Positions 13,155-25,200 of a DNA stretch of 64,000 bases are shown here, piece by piece. Origin of the DNA: Larimichthys crocea (Eukaryota > Chordata > Actinopteri > Sciaenidae); NCBI RefSeq assembly GCF_000972845.2, contig NC_040011.1, forward strand, positions 29,566,806 to 29,630,805. The letters run 5' to 3'. The translations under genes and the position numbers were made by a program. Under the pieces are notes generated by a model. That model was not told the DNA's origin. It saw nothing but the letters and a program-made list of their open reading frames with translations, and made no database searches. The number at the start of each line of letters is the position of its first letter. Positions within the stretch are counted from its first letter, which is position 1.

Positions 13155-16100
13155 TATATCTGTGTCATGTACAAGTACAGGTATGTGTTGAGGTATGTGC
13201 ATTCACTTCCTCGTGGCAATATTCAGTGTCCTTGAAAACATCCACACACCACCACGTCACACCCATGCTCACTGAGGTGAAATACAAAACATACATGCTA
13301 GGAGCAGAGCAAACATTGAACAGGGCGTGGCACGCAGATGTATTTTACTACTTTAATATTCCACATTACACCACCATGACTCAAGAGAGCTCTGATTTTG
13401 TTTTCTCTCAAAAACAGGGTGCAGCTCTCCCACAAAAAGAAGAAGACCCAGTGTGTGTGTGCATGGGTGTATTTGTCTGTAATTGTGTGCATGTTGAGAT
13501 AAAAGTGAAGGAGTAATCCCAACCATGTGCAAGATAAGCAGAACCCCTAAAGAACTCTGCATGAAATGTGGTATTGTGTTACTCTTTGGACTGTAACAGT
13601 GTTTGCTTAAGAGAACACTAAAATGTTCCTAACATAAAACACATTACTCTAGGGCTCAGAATGTCCTAATACTGTGTCAATGAGTAGGTGTGACATGTAT
13701 CGACTGCAGAGATCATTTATATTGTTCACATATTGTCTTTGTAAAGTGCGTGTCTACAGAATTAAAAGTTCTAGATATAGAACTGGTTTGCTTAATCTGT
13801 AGTAAACAAAACGGATCATTATCCTTTTAACACTGCCTTACTACCGCACTTGTTTGCTCAGCTCCATACTGTATGTGTTTGTCTTTTTGCCTCTGAGGTG
13901 TGGCTGTTGAGACTTTTAAAGACCAGTTTTAGCCGTCTTTCAGACGGACAACTCCTATGATATGTGCAAGTGTACATAGCAGGATGTCTGTTCAAACTTT
14001 GTTTATGGTCGCATAACAACTCTCTAGGTTGCCCACTACTCACAATGACCATGTTTTTGCACTTTCACTGTTACTCATGAGGTGAATAAAGATAAACGCC
14101 TTTATTACTTATCAATTCGCCTTTATAGAATATAAATCAATCTGCAGCAGGAGTCAGAGATCAAGATAAGCAGAGAGAGATTAGTATAAGAGTTGGAGCT
14201 CTGAGACAACTAAAATGTAGATTGTGCAATAGGGATAAAACTAAACTTTAGTGAGCTGTCCTGAACATTTTGCACATTCGGTGCATGTTTTTGTCACCAC
14301 TTTGCTGCAGGTCACTCTAGTTGAATACAAGGATATATGGGAATGGGTGTGTTTCCTGGTCCTAGGTGTGTCAGCCAGCGTGAACCAGTGCAAATAGCTT
14401 GGCTCAGACACACGATGACTCACAGCCCATGACTACAATGAAAACAGGGAAGCTCAGACTGTAAAGGAGAGGAAAATCAGAGGATTAGATGGGGCTGGAC
14501 GGTTGAATATGGCTGTGCACCCTTATGTGACTGTGTGTGTGTACGTGTGAGCTTGTGTGCTTGTGTATGATTAATGTCTGCCACAGGATAAGGGAAATCA
14601 CATGGCATTTATCTGAACAAAATTGTAACTTGTGATACAATTATAGAAAAGTGACACCACACTGAAAGCTAATGATAATCTAAATTTCATCAGATTACAG
14701 TTTACATGGATTATAGACATAAGAGTTGCGCTTTTGATTGCGTAACAGTTTAAGTCAGATACAAAGGACTATCTGAACTTAATTCAATAGAGTTTTTAAC
14801 CCAAAGGAATTTACAATAGTTTTGAAAAGACTTGATAAAGGTTGGGATCTGGTCGAGATTCTTGTATTATATTTGCAAAATGTCACAATTATCAACAGAA
14901 ATTCTTTCCTAAATTCAGACAATGCAAGCAGTGTACTTGGCAAAAGGCCTGTTTCTGTGAGTCATCAAGATAATTTGTGAGAACATGCGATACAATAGAA
15001 GGATTTTTAATCCAAAATACATTTGAGAATGTAACACAGTGTTTGCCACTCTTTTTTTTTTAGGTGACGACTATTTAATTTATTTTGTAAACACTGTAAG
15101 TTGTAACCAGGAAGTACAACTTTCTGTCAGTCATCTGCAACAAAATAGCGATTTGCATGAACAGCAACCCCATTCAAAGAACTCTTATGTCACTAAAAGT
15201 GATCTTGTTTGCTGCAGTTGTGGTCACTTTGAAAATGTCAGTACACTTTTAGCAGTCCAGTTCGCATCTGGAGACATCATTGTTGACAACAAATACTCAC
15301 TACACAACCCATATTGTGCGAAAAATGAAGAGTTCTTTGTTTACCAACATCATTAGATGTTTTGCACAATGCAACATTGTCAATATTGTGACAAGTGTTT
15401 CACACGCCAATCCTGGAGACAGTCAGATAAACATTGTCAAAGGGGCATTGTCACTCTCGCAGAATGTCAAAGGAAATGCACTACAGATTCATCTTGAATG
15501 CGCTATTGTTGAAGATGAGTCAAAAAACTGCAAAAATGAAGTAGTGCAAACAGAGCCCTATCATTTGAATTTCTATACAAATGTATATTTAGAAATGAAG
15601 AACACTTATTGCCTGTTCAGGTAGCAACACTGTTATGATTAATGGCTGTTAGAAAACAAGTCACTAAAATAGTGTATTCGTAATACAGGCGTTGCAGAAA
15701 ATAGAAAATAACACTTCCTCTTTTACACAGATATAGATGTGACACATACAAGTTTTGTGCTATCACCTGCAGCACCTCAGCTCCTGCTCCTACATCAGGA
15801 TGATGACAGAGAGCTCAGCAGGTGTAATATAAGACAAACAGTTCCTGTGTTGGTGTTATCCTTTCTTTGTCTTATGCCTGTGCTTAACACAAACACAAAT
15901 GAATTGTTTTTTGTCTCCATTGTGAAGATAAAAATGGATCAGTTGAAATAATTAATCCAACAGGTTGTTTTGTTTTTTTTTGCTTTTTCACAATATATTG
16001 TCAGTAAACTATATAGTATAAGCAAATAGTTTAATAAGATCTCATACAAATGGACATAACCGCTCAACTGATTCATTTAATAGTTCATAATAATAATAAA

Positions 16101-18066
16101 ATAGTTAAATACTTCACTGCAATTGGGCCACTTTCCATAACAGTCTATTTATATGCTTTTACATACGAGACATATCATCAGCGAAAAAAAGCATTCCCCA
16201 CAATGACTGAGCGTTTCTGCTGTGGACCTGCAGTGTACCAATGACAGCCAGCCTTCATCTGACCTGAAAGTCCATTAACACAAGAAACAAACTTATACTG
16301 ACGCCCAACACTGTTCCATGTATTTATACAAAGTATGCACAAGTCAACATGTTTGTTACCTGGTGAGTTCATCTTTTTATCAGTTCACTGTGACAAATCT
16401 GCAGTGTGCTTGATAATGTTAGCTAACTTTAGCCAGCAAAGTGACAAGATGATTCATGTCAAATGTTGACAGGACTTTTTATATGGCTTTGCTGGCAAAG
16501 AAAGTTCAGGCAAACGTTACTCAAGACAGATGTTTGCTTTCCCAACATATTTGTACTGAGTTCTGAAAATGTACCTGATAACTTTTCTGTTTAAGTTATT
16601 CTTGACAAACTGTGTAAAAATCCATGACTTTTCTTTTTACGCTTATTCAAATTGAGTGAAGCATCAATATAATTAGAAAATTGCTGTGAAAGTTAGGGAA
16701 CGGCCTCATCCTGTATGTGAATCCAATTTAACTTAATTTAATCAGCAGTGATAATTGGATTTTCTTCATATCAGTGTTAGACCATGGACCTAAAACAAAA
16801 CTGGAGTAAAAATGTTCCCGGTCACTCGGTCATCAAAAAGTTTATCCTTAACTTAAATACCACATGCATCAGTTGTTACATTGTATGCAACGTGCATGTG
16901 ATTTTGTGCTCTCCTGCCCCTGGAGCTCTGTGAGTAAGCAAACCACAAGCTGGGACTTCTCAAAACAACCGACCTAAAGTAACCACTGAGAGCAGAGTGT
17001 ATCCATGGAGAGATTACAACTACAAAGAAATCACAGTCAGCTAATGACAGTGTGCAGTACTCATGATAAACTCTCTTGCAACACACAGGTTACCCCGCCT
17101 GATTTTTGCTATCACCATAGTAACTCATCACTGGTAATCTGTTTGGAATTCCCCGCAGCGCGTGCTCCCTCACACTGTGATGATTCAGAAAGGCGAGCTG
17201 TTTCTTTGCTGCAGAGAAGAATGTAAAGGGAAAAAGGGGAATGAGAGACAGGCTGAATTGTGGTTTCCATTGCAAGTTGTGAGTCACAAACACGAGGGAG
17301 GGACAGAGAGGAGAGAAAAAAAAAGTGACTATTCTGGGATGGCTGCTATAGCAACATAATAAGCAAGGGGGCAGGTACTTGCAGGGGTGTTTCCATAGCA
17401 ATGCCCCGTGTGTGTATGGATAAATATCACATGCAACAAAGCAGTTTGTAATGTAGTAAGGAACTCTGCACTGCTTTGTTATACAAAGTTTGAAATTGTT
17501 TTTAGAGAAGATGATCCCCCACCCTTCCTGTTTTTATTCAGTACAGCCCTGCGGTCTTTCTAAGACTGTACATTTGATTAATCTAAACACTGATGCTGGG
17601 AACACCTTTCACAGGTTCAGTCTTGCCACTCCCGTCACATTATACAGTCATAGTAATTAGGTAAAAATTACCTTAGGTGTATTACTGATGCACATTCGTT
17701 TCAACATATCAGTGAAGCAACGCCATCAAACTGACGCATTCATGAAAACACCTACCTCTCTGTTTGCATCTGATTAGTCTACTGTGTGATTAGCTGCTTA
17801 ACAATGTTAAACAATCACTCACTGTTAACTGTTTGCAATTATTGATGCAAGGGAGCAGATAAGGGGTTTCGCAAGAGCTTCTCCCTCCCCGTGTCTCACC
17901 ACCCATCTGTTGTTGCCTCAACACAAGCAGATACCTTCATGCGCTGCACATTCCAGTCATAGCTGCAAATGTTCCAAGACTCCAACTCTTTCTTTGGGTG
18001 GGATATGAACCGTAATTGCCAGCACACATGAAACGGCAATCCATGTTTTCCCAATCAGAGTTGGGG

Positions 18067-18118
18067 TACCAGTTTATCAGGAACGCATTAGCCCGAAGGC
18101 GTTCCTGATAAACTGGTA
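18067..18118. repeat. Perfect inverted repeat, 20-bp arms with 12-nt loop
   Basis: The left arm at 18067-18086 is exactly reverse-complementary to the right arm at 18099-18118. The spacer is 12 nt (18087-18098). The arms contain the core TTTATCAGGAACGC and its complement. Pairing stops outside the arms (G opposite A). No surrounding gene explains it. It could be a young palindromic MITE fragment, a hairpin RNA source or a regulatory palindrome. Perfect pairing without bulges is less typical of an ancient microRNA precursor. Confidence 0.85.
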
Positions 18119-19917
18119 AACAGCCTCTAGCTCATTGTGACAAAAGTCTGTTAAATGCGTTGAAAAAAAAACCTGTAACTAAGTAAGTTCCTCCAAACTG
18201 TGCCGATTGTAGCACTTATACCTGCAAAGTACCTATTTACAACAAGAGACAGTAACACGTTTGTTCCACGAGAAGATAATGGATAGCCTGGGGCCCATTT
18301 AAAGACTGAAGAGTGAGTACACACCCAAACCAGAAAGTGCTACTGTGACTAACTTTTGCATGTAATATTTCTCGATGCTGAATACTACTGGTGAGTACTG
18401 CATCAAGGAGAATGGTTAAGAAAGGGAATCCGTTGTATTATTATATTTGATTTCATTTCTTACACATGCCACTGATCAATCCTGCACTTGGTAGTCATGG
18501 AAGTGCGTATTATAGTTTTGCTGTAGTTTGACAACATCACTCCTCGTGCCCCACCTCCAGATTCTGGTAATATGAGCCAGAGGCAACTCTGGGGTTTCAT
18601 GTCCAGAAACGCAGGGGCTGTCTGTTTTCCCTCCGCCGTACCTCTCCTCTCTCTTCCCTCGTGTCACGCACTTTCCTCTCCACCCTCACACAGGCAGCCT
18701 CTGTTGCAGGGCAACGCAAACTCACTAAGAAATAACTCATTAAGAATCACTTCTCTATATGAAGCCATTCCCACTTCGACTTTTGTTGCGTTATATTTTG
18801 CTGGCATTGTTACGTCGTCATGCCTACTTGGTTACTATATCATCTCTCTCTCTGCCTTCTTCAGCTATTTCCTCTCAGCAGACTCACCTTTGACCTCCCT
18901 CATTCCATTCCAGTCCTAAATTACTATGCTGTGTTTTAGTGCCACAGAGAAATGTGTAGCTCACACCCCTTTTAAGCACACAATTGGGAACACACGCCCC
19001 ACACTCCGGAACCGAGGTTGAGATCCGAAGGTCACTTTTACTTGCCTTAAAGGAACATATATATGTCAGGCTGTGTGACATACATTTCTACCAAAACTGA
19101 AAGTTTACTTGAGTCCTTTCTCGACTCATATGAGTCCTAACCTCTCTGTTTAAATTCCAGTTTAGCTTTCACATGTCCCTGGCTGTACCTCAAATGTAAA
19201 GAGAGGACGTTCAAGGTCAAGTAACTCTTAAGTGCTGACTAAGGACCCATTTTCCTGCCCCATTCCTTTTACTCAAGTTCATTGTGTGTGTGTATGTGTG
19301 TCAAGCAAGCCCAACCCCAGACTATAGTCTAAGGAAAACTCCATAAAACACTGAGGGTGGGACTGTATATGTGCGGTGTGTCGTTCCCGCACTGAGACGC
19401 CCCTATGACCGACTGACAATTCATACACATGCTTCCATTAGCCTCTAAGACCAGACACTCTAGCAGAGCTATAAACATGTCTAAAGAGGAAGAAAATAGT
19501 TATTTAAAGACTTTGCGGCCACGGCTACGTCCTAAAAAAAAACCCTGCTCATTCTGCTGTCTAATTATAACTGTCTCATTCTAGTAATCAAAATGCTAAG
19601 CCATAGGAGAGGAACTTCTTCAGCAATCTGCAGCGTACTGACGTTCTTAAACAAAAACTCTGTTGGATTTTAGTCTCGGACTCCCCAGCGTTAGCTCTCC
19701 ACTCCACTGTTCCAAGCCCCCCACTGACTGCCTCACTCTTTTCCAGATGTGTGTCTTGCACCACCAGATGCTCAGCACATGCATACCATGCCTTAAGCTC
19801 TTACAGAGGGGCTGACAGCCACACAGGGACCTTGTGTGGTGAAACAATACAGCCTCTCTCTGTGTTCCTCCCTCGATAGCACTCCTCACTGCTGCAACTG
19901 CTTTTAAGAACACCCCT

Positions 19918-19940
19918 CATCACCACCACCACCACCACCC
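19918..19940. repeat. Short (CAC)n trinucleotide tract
   Basis: A run of about six CAC/ACC units, opened by TCATCACC and followed by CTCCC, forms a simple-sequence microsatellite in non-coding DNA. Confidence 0.7.
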
Positions 19941-21678
19941 TCCCTTCCTCATGCGTGAACATAGCAAAATGTCCAGAGAGCAGGGACAGGGAGAGAGGAA
20001 GGAAAAAGAAGTAGTGAGTGTGTGGCCAAGAGAGAAATAAAGACCAGGGGGGGAGGAAGGTTGGCAGGGCTGGAAGAGAAAATGTTGCTGTTGGCATAAG
20101 TCTGCGTATTGTTCTTGTGGCTTGCTTTAGTTTAGTTTTTTAACTCTGAAGTTACTAAACACAAATAAGGACCAGGATATTGTATGGATTTGATATTGCA
20201 GTCACTGCAAAAGGAAGCTTGCTTCAAGCACGTTAACACTGTGTGTGTTCTCACATTCATTTTTACATATGATTGCATGATGAAAAGGGTTTTGTAACAC
20301 CACTCCTTCAGCAATCGAAGGGTTAGTTTGTAGCGCCGTTGTAGCTGCTGCGATGCTATGGGTGAACTTGGAGTTATTTGCTCAAGTTACAGCCCTCTTC
20401 CACCACGATCCACAGGATGGGTGAGTCATGTGTTCAAGGACTTGAGCTGTTGTGGGAACATTTCCATTTTCTGATTTCCATGAGACCACAGAACAAACTA
20501 AAATGGCCTCCCTGATTCAACACTATGATGGAAGATGGTTGCGCCAAAATGATCTTGAATCACACTTAGTAAGTCGGAAAAAATGACTCACTCCAGGATG
20601 AGATTCATTCCTTCTGCATCTCTTGTGTGTGTGAGTATGTGTCAGAGAGAAAAAGAGATCCACCCAAAAACTTCAACTTTCAAATTTTACATATTCAGTG
20701 ATTAAACTACTGTTGACTGTGCATCACTGAACATCTTAAAACTGACATACAAAGATGATGTGAATTCACAGTATGAATAAAAACAAACTAAATTCATTAT
20801 ATGGGTTGCTCCAGGTGCTCTATCTTACCAGCAGCTACTGTAGTCATAAAAAGAAGTGAAAGCATAAGCCAGCCTGCAGGTGTGGAACAGTCAACAATAA
20901 ATTATCAGAAGTGTTGGGCGTGTCCGATTAAAAAAAAAAAAAGCTTTGTTGTCACAGTCAATAGTTTTTGCCTAGAGGTTCAAAAACATTTTCCTCAATT
21001 ATTAGAACATCTATGCATGTATGCAGACTATACATGGTTTATGAATAAAAAAATGTCTTCTTTAATGATACCAACTTGCAGAAGTACTATCTGAAACACT
21101 TCATTTCTGCATTTTAATAGGGTGTGGTCAAACCACATCATTTTTATGTCTGTCGCAAATGATAAATTATCAGATAGTATGCTTTTACAGCATACTGTAT
21201 GTTTGTACATACTTTCAAAGAATGACATTTTAAGTAAAAGGGGATCAGCACTCGCTTCACTTGTGTTAAATATACATGCAAGAGAAAAAGAGGTGGTTTT
21301 TGGGTCATATTTAACAAAGCTTAACATTTTTGTCTGTTAATCTAAAAGGAAAGTTTTTTGTTAATGACCTTTGGCCTTGTAGATGACATTTTAATAGACA
21401 TCCCAAAAGATTTTATCCAGGCCTGCTCTCCTTTAAACACAGACATCAAAACAAGAACCCATAGTTTAAAGTTTAAAACATTCTCTTCTTAGTTTGAGCA
21501 GACCGCAGACCTCTGCCTAGTCATTTTCTCTTTGTTGGACGCTCTATTCAACGAGCTTAACCACTTTCCACATGGCAGGTCTTTGCCTGCCCTCTGCTGG
21601 GATAAAAAGGGGACATTGTAGCATTAGCTGAATCTACAGCCAATGGACAGCTCCGCTCAGGACTAATTCAAATGTTCC

Positions 21679-21695
21679 GAAACGGAAACGTTTCC
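21679..21695. promoter_or_regulatory. ISRE/IRF-like palindrome
   Basis: The sequence GAAACGGAAACG fits the interferon-stimulated response element pattern GAAANNGAAA. It overlaps the perfect 12-bp palindrome GGAAACGTTTCC. The site lies about 370 bp beyond the eef1g poly(A) signal, and no promoter is evident nearby. Chance occurrence is quite possible. Confidence 0.25.
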
Positions 21696-22064
21696 CAATA
21701 GCAACCGTCTAGTATCTTCTACCGTGAGTCAAATATGACAGTAATTCAATACCAACCTTAAAATAACAACCTCTTGGTGAGAATGGCAATATTACAACCA
21801 CACCCAGACTCACCTCTGGGTGTAGTTGCCACAGCACTATACAACCAGGACAATCAAGTGTCACACGTGTGTAAGACTAACCCTTTTAAAAAAATAAAAA
21901 TTAGTTGTTGTATTTCTCTGCAAGTTTATTAATTGTGGAGTGCACAGAATGGTTCACTTTGTCTTTTCTCTGAGGAAATAAAATTGCACATGGGTTACCA
22001 CCACTCCAAAACACAAAACTCTAAAACAAACTCTAGAAGACATAGATGGCATTGTGGAAAATGC

Positions 22065-22070
22065 TTTATT
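22065..22070 (-). terminator. eef1g: eef1g polyadenylation signal (AATAAA)
   Basis: The plus-strand TTTATT reads AATAAA on the minus strand, about 175 nt downstream of the eef1g stop codon. It is the first canonical hexamer after the stop, which makes it the likely 3' end of the transcript. Confidence 0.7.
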
Positions 22071-22245
22071 TCGCAGGTCAAACAAAAAAAACACCAGTTT
22101 GGGGCCACAGACAAAATTCACTCTCGTCTTCAAACAATGTCATTTCCGAGTCATTCTTGCAGTAAGGTAAGCACGTGGTGGCTGAAAGGTCCCTAGATTT
22201 TAAGTGCTGGAAAGCATAAGCGCAGAGTGCTTTCCCAGTGTCCTC

Positions 22246-25200
22246 TCACTTGAAGATCTTGCCCTGGTTGAAGGCTTTGCCCACATGCTTGAATTCTCCC
22301 TCCCAGCTGAAGTACTCCTTTACCATGGTCTTGCACTCCTCGCTGTCTGGATCCAGCTTGCGCCAGTCGTATGACTCGTAGTCGATCTGCCAGTCTGGAC
22401 TCAGCTAGGAGAGGAATAAAACAATTTAGTTATTTAATGTGAATGAATGTTTAAGCAAATGATTATGTACCACCACAACTGATTATCACATTAAAAAGAC
22501 TTGAGTGGAGAATACTTGGACCATCAGTGTGTGCATCGAAATGCAGATAAGGAAAGCTGGAACATGTATCCTTATTAAAAGAACGTCAAATTTGAAAAAC
22601 AGTTTCCCACTCACTGCACCTATTACACAACTTTTTTGAAAATCAATTTTAAATCTCCAGCTTTGATATAGTTGTGCCCATAGCATGAACCAGCCTTTTT
22701 CTCACTAAAACAGAGACGACTGGGATGAATATGGTCTCAAGTTTCTCTTCCCCTGTCAGATTAAGACTTGGTGCCATGAATGGACACTGCCTTGCCCAAA
22801 GACAGGGGACCATCCACTAACCAAGACAAACAAAAACATTTGTCTTTCCTGTCAAACAGGTAGTAAGTGTCCAAGGTTGTAGAAGTCAAAACATTTGTGT
22901 TACCATTTTAAATACTTACAGTGAAGGCCAGGTCCTGTCCTCTGAAGATCCAGATAGCAGAGATGCTGCTGTTGTTGTTGGTGCCAAACAAGATGGCACT
23001 GGCAAAGGCGTTCTTTCTGAGCTTATCTAGGCGCTGGAACATACCTGTCAACAACATAGAGGGCTAAGAGCGTGCACATCTCAAGTTAACACAACCAGAA
23101 AGTTACAATCAGATTGTCCAGATTGCGTGTTTATCCCTGTTAAAAAAAAAGGCAGATATTTACAGATATAGCCCACCTGTGGGGTAGTCATGTCTTAAAA
23201 TATTCTAGAAACCCAAGTCTCAGTCTTTCTATTGTGCCCATAGCATGAACCAGCCTTTTACTCACTAAAACAGAGATGACTGGGATGAATATGGTCTCAA
23301 GTTTCTCTTCCCCTGTCAGATTAAGACTCTGTGCCATGATTGGACACTGCCTTGCCCAAAGACAGGGGAACATCTGCAACTTCTGGTTTAAGAAAATTGT
23401 TTTAAAATGTAATTATTCCCAAGGCGAACACTTGCTTGAGCAACAAACCTTTATTTATCCTTAGCTATGCATTGTCTGAAAATGATCTTTTGATTTTTTT
23501 TTAAGGCCAATAAACTTTGTCCTAAAAGCCTACAAACTCAATAGTGGGGTGGGGTGAATCTTGCAGGTCTTTAGACCATGGGAACCAACATGAACAAATC
23601 AAGGACATTTATGCAAACACATGAACCAGGAATACCCTATATATGAAGGCCCAATGACAAAGTCACTTTCAGCACAAAAATAAAACCCACACACTAAATG
23701 TGCCTTTACAAGAGGACTTCTACAGTACATGAGCCCTGAAGTCATTCTTTCATATATCAAGGGGTTGGGAAAAGTGGCAGCTGCAGAGTCTTACCTGCGA
23801 TAAGGTTGCAGCTCATGAAGGTAAGTGTAAGCTCATCGGGGAATTTGTACTGGCCATACCAGATTGAGTAACCCTCACGGTCAAAGTGCTCCCAGAAGTA
23901 GGGAAGAGCTACTGCCAGGGTGTCCTCATTGGAATACTTTCTCTTGAACTCATCCATGACAAATGCACTGAAAAGATAAGGGAGATTGTCAGGTCATACA
24001 CAGTCTGTATGTGTAGTGGAGAGAAAGTATAAAAAGTGACACTACTAGACATGCATTTTTTTATTCAAATCTAGCCTCTTTATCCCAGAAAACCAACTTG
24101 ACCCCTGACTTTTTGTATGGAAGAAGAAAAAAAACAAGCTATCCCTTCTCAGAGATTGGAATTTGTGCCCATAGCATGAACCAGCCTTTTTCTCACTAAA
24201 ACAGAGATGACTGGGATGAATATGGTCTCAAGTTTCTCTTCCCCTGTCAGATTAAGACTTGGTGCCATGATTGGACACTGCCTTGCCCAAAGACAGGGGA
24301 ATGATGGTTTGTCTCCAAAGACAAGGGCTTTGCAAGAGATGTTTAGACTCGTTGATGGTTCCAAATTGTCCAGTCTATTGAAATTGTATGCCTCCAAGTG
24401 TAATCAATATCCACATGTTTTTCTGACAGTTGCACATTTCAAAACAATGGCATTAAAAAATATATATCTATACTACTGGAAACTTGCAACAAGAGTCATG
24501 TTGGAGAGGAAGGAACAGTGTACGGCAATGCTAGTTGTAATGTCTAAAATTATGTCAAGCAAGGGGTAGAAGCATCAACATGTGGGTAGAGTGTCAAATA
24601 AATGGCAATCCTGCAATTTAAGCCCAGGCGCTGCTGCTGCTTCCTAACATGGCAGCATGTCACCAAGGGTATCAATCTTTAAGATTAGCATCAGACACGA
24701 GAGCTTAACATTTCTCATTTCACATTATAACAGATTGTTGCTACAGCCTGCTCTCAGGCCATCCAGTCCCAAACTAAAGAGTTTAGGAGTGGAGCGTTTG
24801 CACACCTGAGTCACGTGCATGCCTTTTTTTCCTATGTCCATGTCTACACAGTTAAGGTTGTGAGAAAAGAGTTGTGTTGACACTGAAAACCTGCATATCT
24901 AGTAATCTGTAAGTGGTAGAAAACGATATAAAGAACTTTCTACCTCTTTGGCAGGTGTGCAAAGGGGTCCTTGGCTTTGGGCTCAGCAGCCAAAGCAGCA
25001 TCACTTTCATCCATTTCCTCTTCTGGGGCGGGTTTCTTCTCTTCCTTTTTCTTTTCCTTTTCCTTTTCCTTCTTCTCCTGGGGCTTGGCTGCCTCTTTTG
25101 GTGCCTTCTCTTTCTTAGCAGGGGTCTCTTTCTTGGGCTGCATCTCAGAAAACTTCTTGGCTGGAGAAACAGAACAAAATAAAAGACGACATGTTTTCTG

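Larger units (their letters stand above)
11250..22064. other. Intergenic region upstream of the candidate exon and downstream of eef1g
   Basis: No coding exon is supported in these 10.8 kb. Recognisable items are annotated separately: a transposon relic at 12903-13154, a perfect hairpin at 18067-18118, a short trinucleotide run near 19918 and an interferon-element-like palindrome near 21679. The rest looks like ordinary AT-rich teleost intergenic DNA with scattered stop codons in all frames. Confidence 0.5.
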
